A DNA stretch of 64,000 bases, from contig NC_065570.1 in NCBI RefSeq assembly GCF_937616625.2, positions 34,293,665 to 34,357,664 on the forward strand, read 5' to 3'. The number at the start of each line of letters is the position of its first letter. Position 1 is the stretch's first letter. Origin of the DNA: Mercurialis annua. Its lineage: Eukaryota > Streptophyta > Magnoliopsida > Malpighiales > Euphorbiaceae. Shown here one piece after another: positions 23,391 to 36,600 of the stretch. The notes beneath the pieces are model-generated. The model did not search any database and had not been told where the DNA came from. It saw only the letters and a program-made list of their open reading frames with translations. The translations under genes were made by a program, and so were the position numbers.

Positions 23391-26380
23391 ACACTTGGAT
23401 TTGTTTCGTAACATTTGTAAACGTTTGCCTTAAATTGCTAAAAAGGTAAAACGCTTGGATTTATTTCATAACGTTTGTAAACGTTTGGCTTAAATTGCTA
23501 GAAAGGTGAAACACTTGGATTTGTTTCGTAACGTTAGTAAACGTTTGGCTTCAATTGCTAAAAAAGTGAAATATTCGGATTTGTTTCGTAACCTTTGTAA
23601 ACATTTGGCTTAAATAGCTAAAAATGTGACATGTTTGAATTTGTTTTATAACATTTGTAAATGTTTGGCTTAAATTGCTAAAAATGTGAAACACTTGAAT
23701 TTGTTTTATAGCGTTTGTAAACGTTTGGCCTAAATTGCGAAAAAGGTGAAACGCTTAGATTTGTTTCGTAATGTTTGTAAACGTTTGGCTTACATTGCTA
23801 AAAAGGGGAAACGTTTGGATTTGTTTTGTAGCGTTTTTAAACGTTTGCATTAATTCGCTAAAAAGGGGAAACATTTGGATTTTTTTTTGTACTGTTTCTA
23901 AACGTCTCACTTAAATCGCTAAAAAGGTGAAATGTTTGGATTTGTCTCGTAACGTTTGTAAACGTTTGACTTAATTTGCTAAAAAGGTGAAACGCTTGGA
24001 TTTGTTTCGTATTGTTTGTAAACATTTGGCTGAAATTGCTAAAAAGGTGAAACGCTTGCATTTGTTTCGTTACATTTGTAAATGTTTGGCATAAATTGCT
24101 AAAAAGGTGAAACGCTTGGTTTTTGTTTCGTAACGTTCGTAAACGTTTGGCTTAAATTGCTATAAAGGTGAAACGTTTCGATTTGTTTCGTAACGTTTGA
24201 AAATGTTTGGCTTCGATCGCTGTAAAAGTGAAACGTTTGAATTTGTTTCGTAACGTTTGTAAAGATTTGGCATAAATCACTAAAAAGGGGAAACGTTTGG
24301 ATTTCTTTCGTAACGTTTTAAACGTTTGGTTTCGATCGCTAAAATGGGGAAATGTTTGGATTTGTTTCCTAACGCTTGTAAACGTTTGGCTTAAATTGCT
24401 AAAAAGGTGAAACGTTTGGTTTTGTTTCATAACGTTTGTAAACGTTTGGATTTGTTTCGTAACGTTTGGCTTAAATTGCTAAAAAGGTGAAACGCTTGGA
24501 ATTGTTTCGTAATGTTTGTAAATATTTGACTTAAATTGCTAAAAAGGTGAAATGTTTGGATTTGTCTTGTAACGTTTGTAACCGTTTGGCTTAAATTACT
24601 AAAAGGTGAAATGCTTGGATTTGTATCGGAACGTGTGTAAACGTTTGGCTTAAATTGCTAAAAAGGTGAATAGCTTGGATTTGTTTCGTAACGTTTGTAA
24701 ATGTTTGGCTTAAATTTCTAAAAAGGTAAAACATTTGGATTTGTTCCATAACATTTGTAAATATTTGGCTTAAATTGCTAAAAAGGTGAAACATTTGGAT
24801 TTGTTTCCTAACGTCTGTAAACATTTGGCTTAAATCGCTAAAAAGGTGAATCGTTTGGATTTATTTCGAAAAGTTAGCAAACGTTTGGCTTCAATGCTAA
24901 TAAGGTGAAACTTTTGGATTTGTTTCGTAACATTTGTAAACGTTTAGCATAAATCGCTAAAAAGGTGAAATATTTAGATTTGTTTCGCAACGTTATAAAC
25001 GTTTGGCTTATATCGCTAAAACGGGGAAACATTTCGATTTGTTTCATAACATTAGTAAACGTTTGGCCTAAATTGCTAAAAAGGGGAAATGTTTGGTTTT
25101 GTTTCGTAACGTTTGTAAACGTTCGGCTTAATTAGCTAAAAAGGTGAAATGTTTGGATTTCTTTCGTTTTTTTTGTAAACGTTTGGCTTAAATTGCTAAA
25201 TAGGTGAAACGCTTGGATTTGTTTCGTAACATTTGTAAACGTTTGGCTTAAAATACTAAAAAGGTGAAACGCTTGGATTTGTTTCCGAAACGTTTATAAA
25301 CGTTTGGCTTAAATTGCAAAAAAGGTGAAATGCTTGGTTTTGTTTCGTAACGTTTGTAGAGGTTTGGCTTAAATCGCTAAAAATGTGAAACGTTTGGATT
25401 TGTTTCGTAACGTTTTAAACGTTTTGTTTTGTTTCGTAACGTTTTTGAACATTTGGCTAAAATCGCTAAAAAGGGGAAACGTTTGGATTTGTTTTGTAAC
25501 GTTTGTAAATGTTTGGCTTAAATCGCTATAAAGGCGAAACGTTTGGATTTGTTTCGTAGCGTTTGTAAACGTTTGGCTTAAATCGCTAAAAAGGTGAAAC
25601 GTTTGGATTTATTTCTTAACGTTTGTAAATGTTTTGCTTAAATCGCTAAAAAGGTTAAATGTTTGGATTTGTTTCGTATCGTTTGTAAACGTTTGGCTTA
25701 AACCGCTAAGAAGGTGAAACGTTTGGATTTGTTTCGTAACGCTTGTAAATGTTTGGCTTACATTACTAAAGGTAAAACGCTTGGATTTGTTTCGCAACGT
25801 TTGTAAACGTTTGGCTTAAATTGCTAAAAAGGTAAGACACTTGGATTTATTTCGTAACGTTTGTAAACGTTTGGCTTAAATTGCTAAAAAGGTGAAATGT
25901 TTGGATTTGTTTCGTAACGTTTGTAAACGTTTGTCTTATATCGCTAAAAAGGAAATACGTTTAGATTTGCTTCGTAACGTTTGTAAACGTTTGGCTTAAA
26001 TAGCTAAAAACGTGAAATGTTTGGATTTGTTTCGTTACCTTTGTAAATGTTTGGATTAAATCGCTAAAAAGGTGAAATGTTTAGATTTGTTTCATAACGT
26101 TTGTAAACGTTTGGCTTAAATTGCTAAAAAGGGGAAACATTTGGATTTGTTTCGTAATGTTTGTAAACGTTTGGCTTACATTACTAAAAAGGTGAAATGT
26201 TTGGATTTGTTTCGTAGCCTTTGTTAACGTTTGGCTTAGATCTCTAAAAAGGTGAAATGTTTGGATTTGTTTCGTACCGTTTGTAAACGTTTGGCTTATA
26301 TCGCTAAAAAGGTAAAATGTTTGGATTTGTTTCGTAACATTTGTAAACTTTTGGCTTAAATTGCTAAAAAGGTGAAACTC
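23390..26380 (+). repeat. Mosaic block: pieces shared with 30.5 kb, 14.9 kb and 13.3 kb
   Basis: About 23,390-23,850 matches about 30,530-31,000 (marks 'GTGAAATATTCGG' and 'GTGACATGTTTGAATTTG'). About 23,930-24,130 matches 14,880-15,080. About 24,450-25,440 matches 13,261-14,250, and about 25,530-25,850 matches 15,170-15,500. About 26,090-26,380 returns to family I ('GGTGAAATGTTTGGATTTG' series, then 'GACATGTTGGG' at 26,433). The order of these pieces differs from that on the left, so the block records several exchanges. Confidence 0.75.
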
Positions 26381-28640
26381 TTGGATTTATTTCGTAACGT
26401 TTTTAAACATTTGGCTTAAATTGCTAAAAAGGTGACATGTTGGGATTTGTTTTGTAACGTTTGTAAACGTTTGGCTTAAATTACGAAAAAGGTGAAATGC
26501 TTTGATTTGTTTTGGAACATTTGTAAACGTTTGGATTTGTTTCGTAGCGTTTATAAACGTTTGGCTTAAATCGTTAAAAAGGTGAAACGTTTGGATTTGT
26601 TTCGTACCGTTTGTAAACGTTTGGCTTAAATCACTAAAAAGATGAAACGTTTGTATTTGTTTCGTAACCTTTAAAAACGTTTGGCTTATATCGCTAAAAA
26701 GGGGAAACGTTTGGATTTGTTCTGTAACGTTTGTAAATGTTTGGCTTAGATCGCTAAAAAGGTGAAACGTTTGGATTTGTTTCATAAAGTTTTAAACGTT
26801 TAGCTGACATCGCTAAAATGGGGAAACTTTTAAATTTTTTTCGTAACGTTTGGCTAAAATCGCTTAATAGGTGAAACGTTTGGTTTTGTTCCGTAACGTT
26901 TGTAAACGTTCCACTTAAATCGCTAAAAACGTGAAATAATTGGATTTTTTTCGTAACGTTGGTAAACGTTTGACATAAATTGCTAAAAAGGTAAAACGCT
27001 TGGATTTGTTTCGTAACATTGATAAAGGTTTGGCTTAAATTGATAAAAAGGTGAAACATTTGGATTTGTTTCATAACATTTCTTAACATTTGGCTTAAAT
27101 AGCTAAAAAGGTGAAATGTTTGGATTTTTTCGTAACGTTTATAAACATTTGGCTTAAATTGCTAAAAAAGGGAAACACTTGGATTTGTTTCGTAACGTTT
27201 GTAAACGTTTGTCTTAAACTGCTAAAAAGGTGAAACGCTTGGATTTGTTTCGTAATATTTGTAAACGTTTTACTTACATTGCTAAAAAGGTTAAACGTTT
27301 CGATTTGTTTCGTAGCGTTTGTAAACGTTTGGCTTAAATCTCTAAAAAGGTGAAACGTTTGGATTTGTTTCGTACCGTTTGTAAACGTTTGACTTAAATT
27401 TCTAAAAAGGGGAAACATTTGGATTTGTTTCCTAACGTGTGTAAACGTTTGGCTTAAATCGCTAAAAAGGTGAAACCTTTGGATTTGTTTCGTAACATCT
27501 GTAAACGTTTGGTTTAAATTGCTAAAAATGTGAAACGCTTGGATTTATTTCGTTACGTTTGTAAACGTTTGGCTTAAATTGCTAAAAAGGTGAAACGCTT
27601 GGATTTGTTTCGTAACGTTTGTAAATGTTTGGCTTAAATAGCTAAAAAGACGAAACGTTTGGATTTATTTCGTAACGTTTGTAAACGTTTGGCTTAAATT
27701 GCTAAAAGGATGAGACATTTGGATTTGTTTCGTGACTTTTGGATTTGTTTCGTAACGTTTGTAAACGTCTGGCTTAAATCGCTAAAAAGGGAAAACTTTT
27801 GGATTTGTTTCATAACTTTTATAAACGTTTGGCTTAAATCCCTAAAAATGTGAAACGTTTCATTTGTTTCGTAACGTTTGTAAACGTTTAGCTTAAATTG
27901 CTAAAAAGGTGAAACGCCTGGATTTGTTTCGTATCGTTTGTAAACGTTTGGTTTAAATTGCTAAAAAGGGAAACGTTTTGATTTGTTTCATAATGGTTGT
28001 AAACGTTTGGCTTAAATCGCTAAAAAGGTGAAACTTTTAGATTTGTTTCGTAACTTTCATAAACGTTTGGCTTAAATCGCTAAAAAGGTGAAACATTGTG
28101 ATTTGTTTCGTAACGCTTGTAAATGTTTGGCTTAAATCGCTAAAAAGGTGAAACATTTGGATTTGTTTCGTAACGTTTGTAAACGTTTGGTTTAAATTTC
28201 TAAAAAGGTGAAACGTTTGTATTTGTTTCGTAACGTTTGTAAACGTTTGGCTTAAATTGCTAAAAAGGTGAAACGTTTTGATTTGTTTCGAAAGGTTTGT
28301 AACTGTTTGGCTTAAATCGCTAAAAAGGGGAAACGTTTAGATTTGTTTCGTAACGTTTGTAAACGTTTGGCTTAAATCGCTACAAAGGTGAAATGTTTGG
28401 ATTTGTTTCGTAATGTTTGTAAATGTTTGGCTTACATCGCGAAAAAGGGGAAACATTTGGATTTGTTTCGTAATGTTTGTAAACTTTTGGCTTACATTGC
28501 TAAAAAGGTGAAATGTTTGGATTTGTTTCGTAGCATTTGTAAATGTTTGGCTTAGATCTCTAAAAAGGTGAAACATTTGGATTTGTTTCGTACCGTTTGT
28601 AAACGTTTGGCTTATATCGCTAAAAAGGTAAAATGTTTGG
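26380..28640 (+). repeat. Higher-order family I unit, third copy
   Basis: This copy has a join at about 26,520-26,545, where the monomer ending 'GGAACATTTGTAAACG' runs straight into 'GGATTTGTTTCGTAGCG', skipping monomers present elsewhere. It continues with the usual marks 'AACCTTTAAAAACG', 'TAAACGTTTAGCTGACATCG' near 26,795, 'GATGAGACATTTGG' near 27,708 and 'GAAAGGTTTGTAACTG' near 28,291. About 27,100-28,870 matches about 53,140-54,860 at a constant offset of about 26,037. Confidence 0.82.
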
Positions 28641-31150
28641 ATTTGTTTCTTAACGTTTGTAAACTTTTGGCTTAAATTGCTAAAAAGGTGAAATGCTTGG
28701 ATTTATTTCGTAACGTTTTTAAACATTTGGCTTAAATTGCTAAAGAGGTGACATGTTGGGATTTGTTTTGTAACGTTTGTAAACGTTTGGCTTAAATTAC
28801 TAAAAAGGTGAAATGCTTGGATTTGTTTCGGAACATTTGTAAACGTTTGGCTAAATTTTCTAAAAAGGTGAAACGCTTGGATTTGATTCGTAATGTTTGT
28901 AAACGTTTGGCTTAAATTGTTAAAAAGATAAAACGATTGGTTTTGTTTCGCAACGTTTGTAAAGGTTTGGTTTAAATCGCTAAAAAATGTGAAACGTTTG
29001 GATTTAATTTGTAACGTTTAAAACGTTTGGTTTTGTTTCGTAACGTTTGTAAATGTTTGGCTTAAATCGCTAAAACTGTGAAACGTTTTGATTTGTTTAG
29101 TAACGTTTTAAATGTTTGGTTTTGTTTCGTAATGTTTGTAAACGTTTGGCTTAAATCGCTAAAAAGGGGAAACGCTTGGATTTGTTTCATAACGTTTTTA
29201 AACGTTTGGCTTAAATTGCTAAATAGGCGAAACGTTTGGATTTGTTTCGTAACGTTTGTAAACGTTTGGCTAAAATCGCTAAAAAGGTGAAACGTTTGGT
29301 TTTGTTTCGTAACATTTGTAAACGCTCGGCTTAATCTCTAAAAAGGTGAAATATTTGGATTTGTTTCCTGTAAACGTTTAGCCTATATTGCTAGAAAGGT
29401 GAAACACTTGGATTTGTTTCGTAACACTTGTAAATGTTTGGTTTAAATTTCTAAAAAGGAGAAACGCTTGGATTTTTTTCGCAACGTTTGTAAACATTTT
29501 TCTTAAATTGCTAAAAAGGTAAAACGTTTAGATTTGTCTCGTAGCGTTTATAATCGTTTGGCTTAAATCGCTAAAAAGGTTAAACGTTTGGATTTGTTTC
29601 GTACCGTTTGTAAACGTTTGGCTTAAATCACTAAAAAGATGAAACGTTTGTATTTGTTTCGTAACCTTTAAAAACGTTTGGCTTAAATCGCTAAAAAGGG
29701 GAAACGTTTGGATTTGTTCCGTAACGTTTGTAAACGTTTGGCTTAGATCGCTAAAAAGGTGAAATGTTTGGATTTGTTTCGTAACGTTTGTAAACTTTTG
29801 GCTTAAATTGCTAAAAAGGTGAAACGCTTGGATTTATTTTGTAACGTTTTTAAACATTTGGCTTAAATTGCTAAAAAGGTGACATGTTGGGATTTGTTTT
29901 GTAACGTTTGTAAACGTTTGGCTTAAATTACTAAAAAGGTGAAATGCTTGGATTTGTTTCGGAACATTTGTAAACGTTTGGCTTAATTTTCTAAAAAGGT
30001 GAAACGCTTGGATTTGTTTCGTAACGTTTGTAAACGTTTGGCTTAAATTGCTAAAAAGATGAAACGGTTGGTTTTGTTTCGCAACGTTTGTAAAGGTTTG
30101 GTTTAAATCGCTAAAAAATGTGAAACTTTTGGATTTAATTTGTAACGTTTTAAACGTTTGGTTTTGTTTCGTAACGTTTGTAAATGTTTGGCTTAAATCG
30201 CTAAAAATATGAAACGTTTGGATTTGTTTAGTAACGTTTTAAATGTTTGGTTTTGTTTCGTAATGTTTGTAAACGTTTGGCTTAAATCGCTGAAAAGGGG
30301 AAACGCTTGGATTTGTTTCATAACGTTATTAAACGTTTGGCTTAAATTGCTAAAAAGGCGAAACGTTTGGATTTGTTTCGTAACGTTTGTAAACGTTTGG
30401 CTAAAATCGCTAAAAAGGTGAAACGTTTGGTTTTGATTCGCAACATTTGTAAACGTTCGGCTTAATCGCTAAAAAGGTGAAACATTATGATTTGTTTCTT
30501 GTAAACGTTTAGCCTATATTGCTAGAAAGGTGAAACACTTGGATTTGTTTCGTAACATTTGTAAACTTTTTGCTTAAATTGCTAAAAAGGTAAAACGCTT
30601 GGATTTATTTCATAACGTTTGTAAATGTTTGGCTTAAATTGCTAGAAAGGTGAACGCTTGGATTTGTTTCGTAACGTTTGTAAACGTTTGGCTTCAATTG
30701 CTAAAAAAGTGAAATATTCGGATTTGTTTCGTAACCTTTGTAAACATTTGGCTTAAATAGCTAAAAATGTGACATGTTTGAATTTGTTTTATAACATTTG
30801 TAAACGTTTGGCTTAAATTGCTAAAAAGGTGAAACACTTGAATTTGTTTCATAGCGTTTGTAAACGTTCGACCTAAATTGTGAAAAAGGTGAAACGCTTG
30901 GATTTGTTTCGTAACGTTTGTAAACGTTTGGCTTACATTGCTAAAAAGGGAAAACGTTTGGATTAGTTTCTTAGCGTTTTTAAACGTTTACATTAAATCG
31001 CTATAAAGGTGAAATGCTTGGATTTGTTTCAGAACATTTGTAAACGTTTGGCTTAATTTTCTAAAAAGGTGAAACGCTTGGATTTGTTTCGTAACGTTTG
31101 TAAACGTTTGACTTAAATTGCTAAAAAGATGAAACGGTTGGTTTTGTTTT
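28640..31150 (+). repeat. 1,131-bp duplication at the right end of family I
   Basis: About 28,640-29,410 is repeated at about 29,771-30,541 at an offset of 1,130-1,131. Marks include 'GACATGTTGGGATTTG', 'TTGGCTTAATTTTC', 'AACGTTTTAAATGTTTGG' (29,103 and 30,235) and 'TTTCTTGTAAACGTTTAGCC' (29,365 and 30,495). After 30,541 the second copy switches to the sequence seen at 23,390-23,850. The block ends in a region shared with family II ('CAGAACATTTGTAAACG', 31,030). Confidence 0.82.
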
Positions 31151-33600
31151 AAAACATTTGTAAAGGTTTGTCTTAAATCGCTAAAAATGTGAAACGTTTG
31201 GATTTGTTTTGTAACGTTTTACACTTTTATTTTTTTTGTAACGTTTGTAAACGTTTGGCTTAAATCGCTAAAAAGGGAAAATGTTTGAATTTGTTTCGTA
31301 ACGTTTGTAAACGTTTGGCTTAAATTGCTAAAAATCCGAAACGTTTGGATTTGTTTCGTAACGTTTGTAAACGTTTTGCTAAAATCGCTAAAATGGTGAA
31401 ATGTTTGGATTTGTTTCGTAAGGTTTGTAAACGTTTGGCTTAAATCGCTAAAAAAGTTAAACGTTTGGATTTAATTCATAACTTTGTAAACGTTTGGCTT
31501 AAATCACTAAAAAGGTTAAAAGTTTGGATTTGTTTCGAAACGTTTGTAAGCGTTTGGCTTAAATCGCTAAAAAGGTGAAACGTTTGGATTTCTTTCTTAA
31601 TGTTTGTAAACGTTTGGCTTCAATCTCTAAAAGGGGGAACGTTTGGATTTGTTTCGTAACGTTTGTAAACGTTAGGCATAAATCGCAAAAAAAGGTGAAA
31701 TGTATGGATTTGTTTCGTAATGTTTTAAACATTTGGCTTAAATCGGTAAAATGGGGAAACGTTTGTATTTGTTTCGTAACGTTTGTAAGCGTTTGTCTTA
31801 AATTCCTAAAAAGGTGAAATATTTTGATTTATTTCGTAACGTTTGTAAACGTTTTTGCTTAAATCGCTAAAAAGGTGAAATGTTTAGATTGGTTTCGTAA
31901 CGTTTGTAAACGTTTGGCTTAAATCTCTAAAATGGTGAAATATTTGAATTTATTTCGTAACGTTTGTAAATGTTTGGCTTAAAACGCTAAAAAGGTGAAA
32001 CATCTGGATTTGTTACGTAGCGTTTGTAAACGTTTGGATTAAATTGCTAAAAAGGTGAAACGCTTGGATTTGTTTCGTAACTTTTGTAAACGTTTGACTT
32101 AAATTGCTAAAAAGGTGAAACATTTGAATTTGTTTCCTAACCTTTGTAAACGTTTGGCTTAAATCGCTAAAAAGGTGAAATGTTTGGATTTGTTTCCTAG
32201 CGTTTGTAAACGTTTGGCTTAAATCGCTAAAAAGGTGAAACCTTTAGATTTGTTTCGTAACGTTTGTAAAACGTTTGGTTTAAATTGCTAAAAATGTGAA
32301 ACGCTTAGATTTGTTTCGCTACGTTTGTAAACGTTTGGCTTAAATTGCTAAAAAGGTGAAACGCTTGGATTGGGTTTTTAATGTTTGTAAGCGGTTGGCT
32401 TAAATCGCTAAAAAAACGAAACGTTTGGATTTATTTCGTAACGTTTGTAAACGTTTGGCTTAAATCGCTAAAAAGATGAAACGTTTGGATTTGTTTCGTA
32501 ACATTTGTAAACGTCTGGCTTAAATCGCTAAAAAGGGGAAACGTTTGGATTTGTTTCGTAACTTTTGTAAACGTTTTGGCTTAAATTCCAAAAAAGGTGA
32601 AACATATGGATTTTTTCCTAACCTTTGTAAACGTTTGGCTTAAATCGCTAAAAAGGGGAAATGTTTAGATTTGTTTTGTAATATTTGTAAACGTTTGGTT
32701 TAAATCGCTAAAAAGGTGAAACCTTTGGATTTGTTTCGTTACATTTGTAAACGTTTGGTTTAAATTGCAAAAAATGTGAAACGCTTGGATATTTTTCGTA
32801 ATGTTTGTAAACATTTGGCTTAAATTGCTAAATAAGTGAAATGCTTGGATTTGTTTCTTAACCTTTGTAAACGTTTGGCTTAAATCGCTAAAAAGACGAA
32901 ACATTTGGATTTATTTCGTAACGTTTGTAAACGTATGGCTTAAATCGCTAAAAAGATGAAACATTTGGATTTGTTTCATAACGTTTGTAAACGTCTGGCT
33001 TAAATCACTTAGAAGGGGAAATTTTTGGATTTGTTTCGTAACTTTTGTAAACGTTTGGCTTAAATCGCTAAAAATGTGAAACGTTTCATTTGTTTCGTAA
33101 CGTTTGTAAACGTTTGGCTTAAATTGCTAAAAAAGTGAAACGCTTGGATTTGTTTCGTAACATTTGTAAACGTTTGGTTTAAATTGCTAAAAAAGTGAAA
33201 CACTTGGATTTGTTTTTTAACGTTTTGTAAACATTTGGCTTAAATCGCTAAAAAGACGAAACGTTTGGATTTATTTCGTAACGTTTGTAAACGTTTGGCT
33301 TAAATCGCTAAAAAGATGAAACGTTTGGATTTGTTTCGTAACGTTTGTAAACGTTTAATTTAAATCGCTAAAAAGGGGAAACGTTTGGATTTGTTTCGTA
33401 ACTTTTGTAAACGTTTGGCTTAAATCGCTAAAAATGTGAAACGTTTCATTTGTTTCGTAACCTTTGTAACCGTTTGGCCTAAATTGCTAAAAAGGTGAAA
33501 TGCTTGGATTTGTTTCAGAACATTTGTAAACGTTTGGCTTAATTTTCTAAAAAGGTGAAACGCTTGGATTTGTTTCGTAACATTTGTAAAGGTTTGGCTT
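31150..33600 (+). repeat. Start of higher-order family II
   Basis: From about 31,220 the marks of family II appear: a poly-T monomer ('TATTTTTTTTGTAACG', 31,229), 'GGTTAAAAGTTTGG' (31,514), 'TTAGGCATAAATCGCA' (31,672) and 'GTGAAATGTATGGATTTG' (31,697). The block then holds several near-consensus monomers with the 'GACGAAACGTTTGG', 'GATGAAACGTTTGG', 'GGGGAAACG', 'GTGAAACGTTTCATTTG' order that recurs through family II (32,410; 32,890; 33,250). Confidence 0.8.
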
Positions 33601-36600
33601 AATCGCTAAAAATGCGAAACGTTTGGATTTGTTTTCTAACGTTTTAAACGTTTGTTTTTTTTGTAACGTATGTAAACGTTTGGCTTAAATCGCTAAAAAG
33701 GGAAAACGTTTGAATTTGTTTTGTAACGTTTGTAAATGTTTGGCTTAAATTGCTAAAAAGGCGAAACGTTTGGATTTATTTCGTAACGTTTGTAAACGTT
33801 TTGCTGAAATCGCTAAAATGGTGAAATGTTTGAATTTGTATCGTAACGTTTGTAAATGTTTGGCCTAAATCGCTAAAAAGGTTAAACGTTTGGATTTAAT
33901 TCATAGCCTTTGTAAACGTTTGGCTTAAATCAATAAAAAGGTTAAAAGTTTGGATTTGTTTCGAAACATTTGTAAGCGTTTGGCTCAAATCGCTAAAAAG
34001 GTGAAAAGTTTGGATTTGTTTCTTATTGTTTGTAAACATTTGACTTCAATCGCTAAAAAGGGGAAACTATGGATTGGTTTCGTAATGTTTGTAAACGTTA
34101 GGCATAAATCGCAAAAAAGGTGAAATGTATGGATTTGTTTCGTAATGTTTTAAGCATTTGGCTTAAATCGGTAAAATGGGGAAACATTTATATTTGTTTC
34201 GTAATGTTTGTAAACGTTTGGCTTAAATCGCTAAAAAGGGGAAACGTTTGGATTTGTTTCGTAACTTTTGTAAACGTTTGGCTTAAATCGCTAAAAATGG
34301 GAAACGTTTCATTTGTTTCGTAACGTTTGTAAACATTTGGCCTAAATTGCTAAAAAGGTGAAATGCTTGGATTTGTTTCAGAACATTTGTAAACGTTTGG
34401 CTTAATTTTCTAAAAAGGTGAAACGCTTGGATTTTTTTCGTAACGTTTGTAAACGTTTGGCTTAAATTTCTAAAAAGATGAAACGGTTGGTTTTGTTTCG
34501 TAACATTTGTAAAGGTTTGGCTTAATCGCTAAAAATATGAAACATTTGGATTTTTTTTGTAACGTTTTATACGTTTGTTTTTTTTGTAACGTATGTAAAC
34601 GTTTGGCTTAAATCGATAAAAAGGGAAAACGTTTGAATTTGTTTTGTAACGTTTGTAAACGTTTGGCTTAAATTGCTAAAAAGGCGAAACATTTGGATTT
34701 GTTTCGTAATGTTTGTAAACGTTTTGCTGAAATCGCTAAAATGGTGAAATGTTTGGATTTGTTTCGTAACGTTTGTAAATGTTTGGCTTAAATCGCTAAA
34801 AAGGTTAAACGTTTCGATTTAATTCATAACCTTTGTAAACGTTTGGCTTAAATCACTAAAAAGGTTAAAAGTTTGGATTTGTTTCGAAACATTTGTAAGC
34901 GTTTTGCTCAAATCGCTAAAAAGGTGAAACGTTTGGATTTGTTTCTTATTGTTTGTAAACGTTTGGCTTCAATCGCTAAAAAGGGGAAACTATGGATTTG
35001 TTTCGTAATGTTTGTAAACGTTAGGCATAAATCGCAAAAAAGATGAAATGTATGGATTTGTTTCGTAACGTTTTAAACATTTGGCTTAAATCGGTAAAAT
35101 GGGGAAACGTTTATATTTGTTTCGTTATATTTGTAAACGTTTGGCTTAAATTGCTTACAAGGTGAAACATTTTGATTTATTTCTTAACGTTTGTAAACGT
35201 TTTGGTTAAATCGCTAAAAAGGTGAAATGTTTAGATTTGTTTCGTAACATTTGTAAAAGTTTGGCTTAAATCGCTAAAAAGGTGAAATATTTGAATTTGT
35301 TTCGTAACATTTGTAAATGTTTGGCTTAAATCGCTAAAAAGGTGAAACATTTGGATTTGTTTCGTAACGTTTGTAAACGTTTGGCTTAAATTGCTAAAAA
35401 GGTAAAACATTTCGATTTGTTTCCTAACCTTTGTTGACGTCTGGCTTAAATCGCTAAAAAGGGAAAATGTTCAGATTTGTTTTGTAATGTTTGTAAAGGT
35501 TTGGCTTAAATCGCTAAAAAGGTGAAACCTTTAGATTTGTTTCGTAACGTTTGTAAACCGTTTGGTTTAAATTGCTAAAAATGTGAAACGCTTAGATTTG
35601 TTTCGTTACGTTTGTAAAAGTTTGGCTTAAATTGCTAAAAAGGTGATACGCTTGGATTTGTTTCGTATTGTTTGTAAATGATTGGCTTAAATCGCTAAAA
35701 AGACGAAACGTTTGGATTTATTTCGTAAAGTTTGTAAACGTTTGGCTTAAATCGCTAAAAAGATGAAATGTTTAGATTTGTTTCGTAACGTTTGTAAACG
35801 TCTGGCTTAAATCGCTAAAAGGGGTAACATTTGGATTTGTTTCGTAACTTTTGTAACGTTTGGCTTAAATCGCTAAAAATGTGAAATGTTTCATTTGTTT
35901 CGTAACGTTTGTAAACATTTATCTTAAATTGCTAAAAAGGTGAAACGCTTGGATTTGTTTCGTAACTTTTGTAAACGTTTGACTTAAATTGCTAAAAAGG
36001 TGAAACATTTGGATTTGTTTCCTAACCTTTGTAAACGTTTGGCTTAAATCGCTAAAAAGGTGAAATGTTTGTATTTGTTTCCTAGAGTTTGTAAACGTTT
36101 GGCTTAAATCGCTAAAAAGGTGAAACCTTTATATTTGTTTCGTAACGTTTTTAAAGGTTTGGTTTGAATTGCAAAAAATGTGAAATGCTTGAATTTGTTT
36201 CGTAACGTTTGTAAAACGTTTGGCTTAAATTGTTAAAAAGGTGAAACCTTTAGATTTGTTTCGTAATGTTTGTAAAACGTGTGGCTTAAATTGCTAAAAA
36301 GGTGAAACGCTTTGATTTGTTTCTTAATGTTTGTAAACGTTTGGCTTAAATCGCTAAAAAGGTTAAACGTTTAGATTTATTTCGTAAATTTTGTAAACGT
36401 TTGGCTTAAATCGCTAAAAAGATGAAACGTTTGGATTTGTTTCGTAACGTTTGTAAACGTCTGGCTTAAATCGCTAAAAAGGGGTAACGTTTGGATTTGT
36501 TTCGTAACTTCTATAACGTTTGGCTTAAATCGCTAAAAATGTGAAATGTTTCATTTGTTTCGTAACGTTTGTAAACATTTATCTTAAATTTCTAAAAAGG

